From Scybalousia_A sp045221575 (GTDB taxonomy: Bacteria; Bacteroidota; Bacteroidia; Bacteroidales; P3), in NCBI GenBank assembly GCA_045221575.1, contig JBGUWU010000023.1, positions 10,105 to 74,104 of the forward strand: a stretch of 64,000 bases of DNA, given 5' to 3'. The notes under the pieces were generated by a model. That model saw nothing but the letters and a program-made list of their open reading frames with translations, was not told where the DNA came from and made no database searches. This document shows positions 35,533 through 43,268 of the stretch, piece by piece; within the stretch, counting starts at the first letter, position 1; each line of letters begins with the position of its first letter. The position numbers were made by a program, and so were the translations under genes.

Positions 35533-35669
35533 GAAAATTGTGAAAAAACACCAAGACTTTTTTTGTTAAAGATTAGATATTTTTATCCCGAAAGCTTAAT
35601 TTTTAATAATTTCATGCAGTATTTTCAATATTCCTGCGTCTTAATAGTAGAATTTAAAAATAATCTAAT

Positions 35670-36101
35670 ATGAAATACATAAATTTGACGTTATTAATAA
35701 TGATTTTGGCAAGTATCACTTTAATTTCTTGTGAAGATGAAAAGGAATGGGATTGTGATTCATGCTCAACAAAAATCGTAGAGAAAAAAAGAAGTTTAGG
35801 AAATACAAGTTTGAATTCATCATCAAGTCTGCGTTTTACGACTTTTTTATATAAGTATAATAATCAATGGATTGTAGTTAATGAGGCTTCAGGTTGTTTT
35901 TCTACAGATAGGAGTTATTATTATGTTTGTAATCCAAGCAAGATAAAATCTTTGCTTAAGACTGAAGAGAATTTGCGTGTTGAGGTCATTGGTAATGTTA
36001 GGGAAAAGAAGGAAGAAGAACAGGAAATTGATAATTGTGATTATTGTAATAACCAGCAAACATTTGATATAGAAGTATTGAATATTAAAATTGTAAAATA
36101 A
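35670..36101 (+). CDS. Predicted lipoprotein, function unknown
   Basis: 143 residues with a lipoprotein signal (TLISC, Cys21 at the lipobox). The mature part is charged, with Cys pairs near both ends (WDCDSC near the start, NCDYC near residue 126), suggesting disulfides or metal binding in the periplasm or at the surface. No family was recognised. It is first of three same-strand genes leading to the sigma-barrel fusion, so a role in that signal pathway is possible but inferred. Confidence 0.7.
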   Translation: MKYINLTLLIMILASITLISCEDEKEWDCDSCSTKIVEKKRSLGNTSLNSSSSLRFTTFLYKYNNQWIVVNEASGCFSTDRSYYYVCNPSKIKSLLKTEENLRVEVIGNVREKKEEEQEIDNCDYCNNQQTFDIEVLNIKIVK

Positions 36102-36103
36102 AT

Positions 36104-36111
36104 AAAGGAGG
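36104..36111 (+). promoter_or_regulatory. Perfect Shine-Dalgarno before the small exported gene
   Basis: AAAGGAGG, eight bases before the ATG at 36120. This is rare in this window. Confidence 0.8.
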
Positions 36112-36119
36112 AAAAGAAA

Positions 36120-36557
36120 ATGAAAAGAAAATCAAATTTTATTGTTTTAGTCGTGATCTCATTGTTTCTTTTATCTGTTTTTGCCTTTTGTGAAGATAAG
36201 AACAATGATGAAGAAAGAGCGATAACGGCAACTGTTCTTAAATACACAGGTTGTCATGAACATTTTGATATATCAAAATCAACAGACAATGAAAACCAAG
36301 AAAGGGTAGAGTATTTGGTAAAAGGTAATGAATTATATATAACTATTTACAATGAAATATATAATTGTTGCGATAGTGTATTAAAAATAGATGTTGCTCT
36401 TGAGAATAATAAAATAGTTATCTATGAGTTAGGTGATAATCTGTGTGATTGTATTTGTAGTAGAGATGCGAAATATAAAGTAAGTAATATTCCATCAGGA
36501 CATTATGATGTAGAAATAGCAGGAAAGGAATATAGGTTTGAAATAGATGTAAAATAA
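36120..36557 (+). CDS. Small exported Cys-rich protein, function unknown
   Basis: 145 residues. The N-terminal hydrophobic signal ends near Cys24, but the -1 residue is Phe, a poor lipobox. The C-terminal half has a pattern I recognise from uncharacterised Bacteroidales lipoproteins: YNCCDSVLKIDVALENNKIVI, then LCDCIC and a final beta stretch (PSGHYDVEIAGKEYRFEI). It is preceded by a perfect Shine-Dalgarno. The next gene starts one base after its stop, so the two are translationally coupled. Confidence 0.7.
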   Translation: MKRKSNFIVLVVISLFLLSVFAFCEDKNNDEERAITATVLKYTGCHEHFDISKSTDNENQERVEYLVKGNELYITIYNEIYNCCDSVLKIDVALENNKIVIYELGDNLCDCICSRDAKYKVSNIPSGHYDVEIAGKEYRFEIDVK

Positions 36558-36558
36558 A

Positions 36559-38031
36559 TTGGAATATTATAGCACTAATAATAAGGATTTTGAAAACATA
36601 TACCGAACATACTACAAAAAGATGTTTGGTATATGTGTTAATTATGTGCATAATCAAGTCATAGCAGAGGATTTATTGCAAGATGCTTTTATTGTTGTTA
36701 TCAATAAATTACCAACTCTTAAAGACAAAACAAAACTTGAACCTTGGATAAGTACGATAGTTAAGAATACATGTATCAATTATTTACGCAAAAAGTCATT
36801 ATTCTCTAATATATCTGTTGATATTGCAGAACATAATGAGGAAACAGAAGGCAAAACAAAGCAAGAGAGTGATACAATCTCGTATTCTACATTGATGAAT
36901 ATGGTAGAAAAACTACCGGAAGGATATAAAAAAGTATTTAAACTTGCTGTTCTTGAAGGATATTCTCATGAAGAGATTGCTAAACTCTTAGAAATTTCTC
37001 CCAAAACATCATCAAGCCAACTATCACGGGCAAAAAAGACTTTGAAATCGATGATATATTCATATTGGACGCTTGCTATTGTTTCAATAATTCTGTTTAT
37101 TTTTATTTTAGATAGATCTTTTTTAACTACACCTTTGAATGATAATGAAATTTTAAGAGAAAACAATTTCGCAAAGACATTAAAACGAGAAATAACGACG
37201 AACAAACAGAATATAAATACAAACAGAATCAATAAGATATATGATAATTTAACAGAAGAGAAAGAAAAAAGTGAAGAAATTCTTGCTGAAGATATAAATG
37301 TTTCATTGTCAAGCGTAACAGATGAAGAAACAAGAGAATACTTTGAAGAGGAGAAAATAGATATTCTTACGGGAAAGCCGTTTAATAAAGACATTTTATA
37401 TTATGATAAGAATAGGCAGACAGTAAATAATGGGGCGATTGGTTTAAACTTCTCTTTTGATGTTGCTAATTATGAATTTAGTAGTTATACCTCTACGAAT
37501 AATGAAAATTCTATTACTGATTTTATAAATCCTGTTGGTTCAGATATAGAAAAGAAATATCATAAACCGATGAGTCTAAGTATTATGTTTGAAAAAGCAT
37601 TTTGGGAACATTTTTCTTTAGGTATCGGTTTTGTATATACCTTTTTAAAGACAGAATGCTTAGCTGATAATAAAAGATTTTTAACATTTAATCTTCAATA
37701 CTTAGGCTTTAAATCTCAATTATCATATCATTATTATGAAAACAAAAATATAGATTTTTACACTTCTATTATTGGTATTGCTGAATTGCCTGTGTATCAC
37801 AGAACAAAGATTTATTTAAGCGATGAAACTATAAGCGAAAATCTTAATGCTAATTGTCAATTTTATAGTGGAGCCTCTTTAGGCTTTAGTTTTCATTTAG
37901 GTTATGGAATAAATGTTTTTGCAGAACCAAGTTTAAACTATTATTTTGAAAATAAAGATGAATTTGAAACTTTCCGTAATAAACATAGATGGGATTTTAA
38001 TATTCCAATTGGAATAAAAATAAAGTTGTAA
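36559..38031 (+). CDS. ECF sigma factor fused to a transmembrane helix and outer-membrane beta-barrel
   Basis: 490 residues. Residues 8-80 are sigma region 2 (FENIYRTYYKKMFGICV, AEDLLQDAFIVVI, WISTIVKNTCINYLRKK). Residues 108-165 are region 4 (LPEGYKKVFKLAVLEGYSHEEIAKLLEISPKTSSSQLSRAKKTL). Residues 167-184 form one membrane helix, 185-290 a charged, largely helical linker long enough to cross the periplasm, and 291-490 alternating aromatic strands like an OMP beta-barrel. The start is a TTG one base after the previous stop; the first Met (22) would cut region 2. No anti-sigma domain is seen. In relatives the sigma factor and a dual-membrane anti-sigma barrel protein are separate genes; a fusion is inferred. 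Confidence 0.8.
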   Translation: MEYYSTNNKDFENIYRTYYKKMFGICVNYVHNQVIAEDLLQDAFIVVINKLPTLKDKTKLEPWISTIVKNTCINYLRKKSLFSNISVDIAEHNEETEGKTKQESDTISYSTLMNMVEKLPEGYKKVFKLAVLEGYSHEEIAKLLEISPKTSSSQLSRAKKTLKSMIYSYWTLAIVSIILFIFILDRSFLTTPLNDNEILRENNFAKTLKREITTNKQNINTNRINKIYDNLTEEKEKSEEILAEDINVSLSSVTDEETREYFEEEKIDILTGKPFNKDILYYDKNRQTVNNGAIGLNFSFDVANYEFSSYTSTNNENSITDFINPVGSDIEKKYHKPMSLSIMFEKAFWEHFSLGIGFVYTFLKTECLADNKRFLTFNLQYLGFKSQLSYHYYENKNIDFYTSIIGIAELPVYHRTKIYLSDETISENLNANCQFYSGASLGFSFHLGYGINVFAEPSLNYYFENKDEFETFRNKHRWDFNIPIGIKIKL

Positions 38032-38200
38032 GAGAAGTTTCTTCAATGAAAGAATAGAGTTTTGCCAAGTTTAATATTTTTCTTAAATAAAATATTAAAT
38101 TTTAAAGATAAAAATTTTGTTTACAATTTTTAATATAGAGTTTATTTAGTCTGAAAAATGTTAAATTCTGCATTGAAATACATAAAAACAGATAAAAGTG

Positions 38201-38230
38201 TTGAGGTAAGATGTATTTTTTGTAATTTCG
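38201..38230 (+). promoter_or_regulatory. Promoter of folC
   Basis: TTG (38201-38203), 19 bases, TAATTTCG (38223-38230); one mismatch in the -7 box. Confidence 0.55.
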
Positions 38231-38254
38231 CAGTATAAAAAACAGATAATCGTT

Positions 38255-39562
38255 ATGACATATTCAGATACACAACAATGGCTATATAAACAGTTGCCGG
38301 TATTTCATAGAATTGGAGCAGCAGCTTATAAAGTTGATATTTCTAATACCATCGATTTATTGTCTTCAATAGGAAATCCTCATCATTATTTTAATAGTAT
38401 TCATGTTGCAGGAACAAATGGCAAAGGTTCTTCTTCTCATCTTATTGCATCTATTTTAAGAGAAAGTGGAAAGAAAACAGGACTACACACTTCTCCGCAT
38501 TTGAAAGATTTGAGAGAACGAATTGTCGTTGATGGGAAAATGTGTAGTAAAAACTATGTGATAAGTTTTGTTAAAAATTTTGGACAAAGATTACAAAAAG
38601 TGCAACCTTCATTCTTTGAACTTATGGTTGCTATGGCGTTTAATTATTTTAAGAATAAAAGAGTAGAAACGGCTGTTGTAGAAGTTGGAATGGGAGGACG
38701 ATTGGATAGTACTAATGTTCTTTCTCCGGATTGTTGTCTTATAACGAATATAAGTTTTGACCATCAGCAGTTTTTAGGCAATACTTTGGAACAGATAGCA
38801 ACAGAGAAAGCAGGAATAATTAAAAATAATACTCCTGTAATTATTTCTCAGACGCAAAAAGAGACAAAGCCTGTTTTTGTTAGTAAAGCAAAAGAAATGA
38901 ATGCTCCTATATTTTTTGCTGATGAAAACTATTCAATAAAAAACGTTCGATATAAAGATGGTTATCTTGTTGTTGATGTTTATAAAAAAGGAGAGATATT
39001 CTTGAAAGATTTGTTGTGTCCTCTTTGTGGAGAATATCAGCAGAAAAATATTCTTGGAGTTATACAATTAGTTGAAGTTCTTAACACATTGAAAGGCTAT
39101 AAAATTACCAAGAAAAATCTTAGAGATGGAATAAAAAATGTTCAACATAACTTCCTTTTGCAAGGAAGATGGCAAAAGCTATCTGACAATCCTTTTACTA
39201 TTTGTGATACAGGACATAATGAAGATGGTTTAACACATGTTATTCATCAACTTAATAGTATAAAAAAAGATAAGCTTAATTTTGTTTTGGGTGTTGTTAA
39301 TGACAAAGATATAGACACAGAGATAGAAATGTTACCAAAAGATGCTTGTTATTTTCTTTGCAAGGCTAATATTCCAAGAGGTTTAGATGTGGAGATTTTA
39401 GCGAATAAGTTTAAAAATAAGAGAATGAATTATAAAACTTTTTCTTCTGTAGCTCAGGCATACAAAGAAGCACAAAAAGATGCCATAAAAACAAATGCTA
39501 TGGTTTTTGTCGGAGGTTCAACTTATACGGTTGCAGAAGTTTTATCTGAGATTCAGCATTAG
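38255..39562 (+). CDS. folC: Folylpolyglutamate synthase / dihydrofolate synthase
   Basis: Adds glutamate to dihydropteroate and folates. The 435 residues carry the Mur-ligase P-loop VAGTNGKGSSSHLIASIL, the folate-binding TGLHTSPHLKDLRERI, AVVEVGMGGRLDSTNV and LITNISFDHQQFLG, plus the C-terminal domain with DTGHNEDG. The length is normal. It is cytoplasmic. Confidence 0.95.
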   Translation: MTYSDTQQWLYKQLPVFHRIGAAAYKVDISNTIDLLSSIGNPHHYFNSIHVAGTNGKGSSSHLIASILRESGKKTGLHTSPHLKDLRERIVVDGKMCSKNYVISFVKNFGQRLQKVQPSFFELMVAMAFNYFKNKRVETAVVEVGMGGRLDSTNVLSPDCCLITNISFDHQQFLGNTLEQIATEKAGIIKNNTPVIISQTQKETKPVFVSKAKEMNAPIFFADENYSIKNVRYKDGYLVVDVYKKGEIFLKDLLCPLCGEYQQKNILGVIQLVEVLNTLKGYKITKKNLRDGIKNVQHNFLLQGRWQKLSDNPFTICDTGHNEDGLTHVIHQLNSIKKDKLNFVLGVVNDKDIDTEIEMLPKDACYFLCKANIPRGLDVEILANKFKNKRMNYKTFSSVAQAYKEAQKDAIKTNAMVFVGGSTYTVAEVLSEIQH

Positions 39563-39651
39563 TTATTAAAGGTTTTTGCTTTTTATGGCACAACAAAAAA
39601 ATTATAAATCAAAACTTTTCTTTATTTTTGCAAAAAAATAGATTTGATATT

Positions 39652-40278
39652 ATGGGGATAAGAAATTTGATCTTGGATATGGGGGGAGTAATCCTTGATG
39701 TTGATTATAAAAAGATATTTTCTGAGTTTGTAAAGTATGATTGTAACGATATGCAATCTTTTTTCACACAACAGACACAGATTCCTTTAGTTGATGATTT
39801 TGAGAAAGGACTTATAACCCCAGCAATGTTTAGAAATAAGGTTAGAAAGTTGATTGGAAAGGATTTAGAAAATGATGTGTTGGATAATATTTGGAATTCT
39901 ATGGTTTTGGGAGTGAGAAAAGAAGATGTAGATCTGATAAAAACTCTTCGTAAGAAATATGACAAAATTTTTCTCTTCTCCAACACAAATGAGATTCATG
40001 TGGAATATGTCAAGGATATGTTTTTTGAGGCCATGGGTTATGATATTTTTGAAATACTTTTTGATAAAGTTTATTTTTCAAATGAAATACATTTAAGAAA
40101 GCCAGATAAAGAGAGCTTTGAATTTGTAGTGAAAGATGCAGGAGTGGATAAAGGAACAACAATGTTTATTGATGACACTGCAAAGAATATATTAGGGGCA
40201 GAAAAAGTTGGGCTTAAAACTTATCTTTTGGATAATAATCAAACATTGACTCAAATTTTTAATAAGGGAATAATATGA
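39652..40278 (+). CDS. HAD-family hydrolase (YihX-like)
   Basis: 208 residues from the ATG at 39652 (the frame extends upstream only through a TTG that overlaps a TATTTTTG promoter box). Motifs: LILDMGGVILDVDY (nucleophile Asp kept, second Asp replaced by Gly as in many HAD-IA proteins), LFSNTNEIH, KPDKESFEFV and FIDDTAKNILGAEKVG. Phosphatase activity is likely on a small phosphometabolite. It overlaps the FtsB-like gene by 4 bases. Confidence 0.85.
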   Translation: MGIRNLILDMGGVILDVDYKKIFSEFVKYDCNDMQSFFTQQTQIPLVDDFEKGLITPAMFRNKVRKLIGKDLENDVLDNIWNSMVLGVRKEDVDLIKTLRKKYDKIFLFSNTNEIHVEYVKDMFFEAMGYDIFEILFDKVYFSNEIHLRKPDKESFEFVVKDAGVDKGTTMFIDDTAKNILGAEKVGLKTYLLDNNQTLTQIFNKGII

Positions 40279-40607
40279 AAGAAGTGAATCCAAAACTAAA
40301 AAAAGTGCTTGTTTTTCTGAAGAATAAGTATGTTATAGTAACAATAGTATTTATTTATTTGATATTGTTCTCTCGCTTTGGTATTTTGGAATATAGAAGA
40401 CTGAACAATCAACGCAACGAGTTAATAGATAAAAAAGTGTATTATGAGAATGAAATCAAGAAAGATAGTACTAATACTATAAAACTTCAGAAAAGTATTA
40501 AGGAAATGGAACGATTTGGACGTGAAAAATATATGATGAAGAGAGAGAATGAAGACATATTTATCATTAAAAGTGCAGAAGATACATTACAAATTAATAA
40601 AAAATAA
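40275..40607 (+). CDS. FtsB/DivIC-like septum formation initiator
   Basis: 110-residue bitopic protein: a short cytoplasmic tail, one membrane helix (~17-33) and a periplasmic coiled coil (ELIDKKVYYENEIKKDSTNTIKLQKSIKEMERFGREKYMMKRENEDIFII). The LERFAREKYxMKxxxEDvF-like block is the DivIC/FtsB hallmark. It would bridge FtsL and FtsQ in the divisome. Confidence 0.88.
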   Translation: MKEVNPKLKKVLVFLKNKYVIVTIVFIYLILFSRFGILEYRRLNNQRNELIDKKVYYENEIKKDSTNTIKLQKSIKEMERFGREKYMMKRENEDIFIIKSAEDTLQINKK

Positions 40608-40624
40608 AAATTTTTTGTAAAAAA

Positions 40625-40656
40625 TTTGTTTGATTGTTAATATATTACTAACTTTG
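40625..40656 (+). promoter_or_regulatory. Promoter of the small membrane protein gene
   Basis: TTTG (40625-40628), 20 bases, TAACTTTG (40649-40656). It leaves almost no leader before the ATG at 40666. Confidence 0.7.
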
Positions 40657-40665
40657 CAACCTGCA

Positions 40666-41049
40666 ATGAGTAAGAAATTTAAGTCATATAAGTTATTATT
40701 TGCAACATTTATTGTGTTGTTTGTGTGCTTGTTATCTAATAATACGGATAATTTTGGCTTTGTTTCCAACCCTGAGATAAATTTAAACACTAAGGTTGTA
40801 GTTTCTCATATATCACACACTTGTTCTCCTGCTAATATAGAAACCAATGATGAAAATAAGAAAACTAAAGAAGAGGCTTTTGCATTAAAAGAAAACAAAT
40901 ATTATTCTTTAGTTAAAACTTTCGGAGAAGGAGTTGAGAAGAATTCTTATAAAACAAATGAATTTGCTCAGCTTTCATTGTACAGACGAAATATAAAAGA
41001 TAATATAACGCATAAATCTTTACAACAGATAGGAGTTCTATTGATTTAG
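40666..41049 (+). CDS. Hypothetical protein with N-terminal membrane segment
   Basis: 127 residues from the ATG at 40666; an upstream TTG start at 40630 would overlap the promoter. One hydrophobic segment (~10-25) is followed by a polar, exported-looking chain. No family was recognised. A canonical promoter and a strong terminator make it a real single-gene unit. Confidence 0.65.
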   Translation: MSKKFKSYKLLFATFIVLFVCLLSNNTDNFGFVSNPEINLNTKVVVSHISHTCSPANIETNDENKKTKEEAFALKENKYYSLVKTFGEGVEKNSYKTNEFAQLSLYRRNIKDNITHKSLQQIGVLLI

Positions 41050-41173
41050 CCACAAAGAACAACCTCGTAAAATATTTCTTTTGTTTTAACGCTTCAAATT
41101 TTACGATGTTGATGGGACTAAAAATAAATAGACTTTTTTCTAATTAGAGATTTATAAATTTCTTTTGAAATAG

Positions 41174-41209
41174 TAAGGAGAATATGTTTGATTATTCTCC
41201 TTATTTTTT
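41174..41209 (+). terminator. Terminator between small membrane protein and glycosyltransferase
   Basis: AAGGAGAATA / TATTCTCCTT with an 8-base loop and T6. It overlaps the last codons of the convergent glycosyltransferase gene. Confidence 0.85.
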
Positions 41210-42304
41210 AGTAATCTTATCTAAGATGCTAAAGATTTCCTTTTCTTCGTTTTGCCAAGTGAGTTCTTTTTGTGCGATTAAGCAGTTATTGCTCATTTTT
41301 TGCAATTCTTCATTATCGTTTAATATCTGATTAATGCTGTTTATAAGATTATTTCTATTGGGATTTTCAATAAATTTACCAATATTATATTTTTCTACCA
41401 CACGTTTTATTTCTTGTAGAGGAGTACAAAGCATAGGTGTTGCAGCATTTATATATTCAAATATCTTATTAGGTAAAGAAATTTTATAATTTTCGTTTGT
41501 AGGTCTATCAAGAGATAATCCTATGGTTGCTTTGTGTGTTTGTTCCATCATTTCTTCAAAAGATAACCTTCCTAAAAGAAAAACTTTGTCTTCTAAGTCA
41601 TTGTTTTTTATCTCTTGTTCCAAAGTAGGAATAATGTCTCCTCTTCCCATGATTATTAGTTTTGCATCTATTTCTTTCATTGCTAAAACTAAATCTTCTA
41701 AGCTTCTATCTATATTGGCGGCACCCTGCCAAACGATTATTTTTTCTTTTAGAGGATAATGCTTACCTGTTTGATTATTTTTATCATAGAAAGGAATATT
41801 GCGTACAACTTTTGCCTCAATGTTATACTCTTTTTTGAAATAATCTTTTATAGGATCGCATACAGTAACAACATATTTTAATTTAGGAACTGTGTGTTTT
41901 TCAATAAAAAGCCATATTTTTTTTGCAAAAGGATTAGTATTTAATTCTGGTACTTGAGTGAATAATTCATGAGAATCATATATCAAAGGTTTATTTCTAA
42001 GTTTACTAATGATGAAAAGAGGTAATAAGGTGTCTAAATCATTAGCCCATAATATATCAAAGCGTTTAAATATTAGTTTAAAAAAGAGTTTTGTATTAAG
42101 TTCAGCATAATATAAGAAGTTTCTTTTAAAAAAGAATTTTATGGGGTGTGTTTTATAGAATGTTTTTGAACTATTATTACATTCTAAAGATTTCTTACAT
42201 AAAACATGAACATCTAAACCATAAGAGTTTAAACTACGGCAAGTCTTTTTTACCCTATTGTCATTATAGACATCATTACTAACACTAACAAATATTCTTT
42301 TCAT
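41201..42304 (-). CDS. GT-B glycosyltransferase, family 4-like
   Basis: 367 residues with a GT-B fold: N-terminal acceptor half with LWANDLDTLLPLF and YDSHELFTQVPEL, C-terminal donor half with IVWQGAANIDRSLEDLVLAMKEI, IIMGRGD and LSLDRPTNENYKISLPNKIFEYINAATPML (donor-binding loop). It is probably cytoplasmic and builds a surface polysaccharide. It is an isolated gene. A TAATTTTG box at 42316-42309 suggests transcription begins at or next to the start codon. Confidence 0.88.
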   Translation of the reverse strand: MKRIFVSVSNDVYNDNRVKKTCRSLNSYGLDVHVLCKKSLECNNSSKTFYKTHPIKFFFKRNFLYYAELNTKLFFKLIFKRFDILWANDLDTLLPLFIISKLRNKPLIYDSHELFTQVPELNTNPFAKKIWLFIEKHTVPKLKYVVTVCDPIKDYFKKEYNIEAKVVRNIPFYDKNNQTGKHYPLKEKIIVWQGAANIDRSLEDLVLAMKEIDAKLIIMGRGDIIPTLEQEIKNNDLEDKVFLLGRLSFEEMMEQTHKATIGLSLDRPTNENYKISLPNKIFEYINAATPMLCTPLQEIKRVVEKYNIGKFIENPNRNNLINSINQILNDNEELQKMSNNCLIAQKELTWQNEEKEIFSILDKITKK

Positions 42305-42644
42305 TTTGCAAAATTACAACAAATTTACAGAATAAAACTCTTTTACCTACAAAGTCAAATCTCTATGTATAACTGCTAATTTTATTAAATTGTTTATTAT
42401 AAGTGTTTTATGGCTACTTTCGATTTCAAATTTGCATAGTAAATTCTTATTGCAAATTACCATTGTAATATTTTGTTAATAAAAGAACTAATAAATAAAT
42501 TTATAACTTAAAGGAGCTGAGAATTAAAAAATCGGAACTACACTGATACTTTTACTGAATTATTAAAAAATTTGGGTGTTTAAAATACAAATCTGAGAGT
42601 GAAAAACAATAAAGTTTTTCCTCTCAGATTGGATGTAATTCAGT
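42305..42644. other. Intergenic region, 340 bases
   Basis: Contains the glycosyltransferase -7 box, AT-rich sequence and the hairpin at 42590-42632. An AAAGGAG string near 42513 is not followed by an ORF. Nothing else was recognised. Confidence 0.6.
42590..42632 (-). terminator. Terminator after the small barrel gene
   Basis: Long stem AATCTGAGAG.GAAAAAC / GTTTTTC.TCTCAGATT with a short AT loop. The tail on the minus strand is weakly T-rich. Confidence 0.7.
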
Positions 42645-43256
42645 TTATCTTCGTCTATGATTTGAAGAAGAAAAGATTTCGCTAAGATTCCAGCGATATA
42701 TTACTTGGAAAAATACAGGTCTGGATTCATTATAAATGTCCATGGTTGGAGCATATTTGATTCTGTTCAATCCTAAGCCTATTCTAAAAACACAAGTGCT
42801 ATTGTCTGACAAAAGATTGTAGATAGTTCCTCCTCTATAACTGAATTCCAAGAAAGTAGATAAGTAATTTAACTTATCTTTGCTATAAAAATCTATACTA
42901 TTTCCTGCATTTAGAGAATATTGTAATCCTAAAGCGATACTACCTCTATCTCCTTGATAACCGAAAGTTAAAGGAATATCAACATAATGCATAAATCCAT
43001 CGTAATCTATATTCATAATGTATAAAGGAGAATACTGTGGATTGCAAGTTAGTGCGATATTGTCAAAGACTGCATACTGTATATATGCTCCAAGGTTGAA
43101 ATTGAAGGCAAACTCGTTATCTCCCACCTTGTTATTCAAGAGATTACCGCCTGTTCCCAATGATACACCCCAAGTAATATCACCTTTATCAATAGACTGT
43201 GCCTGTACATTGCATAAAAACAATATAGCAATGACTGATACAATAATTTTTTTCAT
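42645..43256 (-). CDS. Outer-membrane beta-barrel protein, function unknown
   Basis: 203 residues with a signal peptide ending CNVQAQ and alternating aromatic strands (GLGLNRIKYAPTM, FFQVIYRWNLSEIF). The last residues (SSNHRRR) extend past the final strand. No defined family. It follows the 492-residue secreted protein gene by 12 bases, so the two are co-transcribed. Confidence 0.72.
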   Translation of the reverse strand: MKKIIVSVIAILFLCNVQAQSIDKGDITWGVSLGTGGNLLNNKVGDNEFAFNFNLGAYIQYAVFDNIALTCNPQYSPLYIMNIDYDGFMHYVDIPLTFGYQGDRGSIALGLQYSLNAGNSIDFYSKDKLNYLSTFLEFSYRGGTIYNLLSDNSTCVFRIGLGLNRIKYAPTMDIYNESRPVFFQVIYRWNLSEIFSSSNHRRR

Positions 43257-43268
43257 AGTTTTTTGTTT

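Larger units (their letters stand above)
35360..35669. other. Intergenic region, 310 bases
   Basis: Holds the MCE-gene terminator and a nested imperfect hairpin (35459-35532), both listed separately. No TAnnTTTG promoter was found before the next gene. A CTGCGTC element at 35634-35640 is the only -10-like candidate for an alternative (ECF) sigma factor. Confidence 0.6.
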
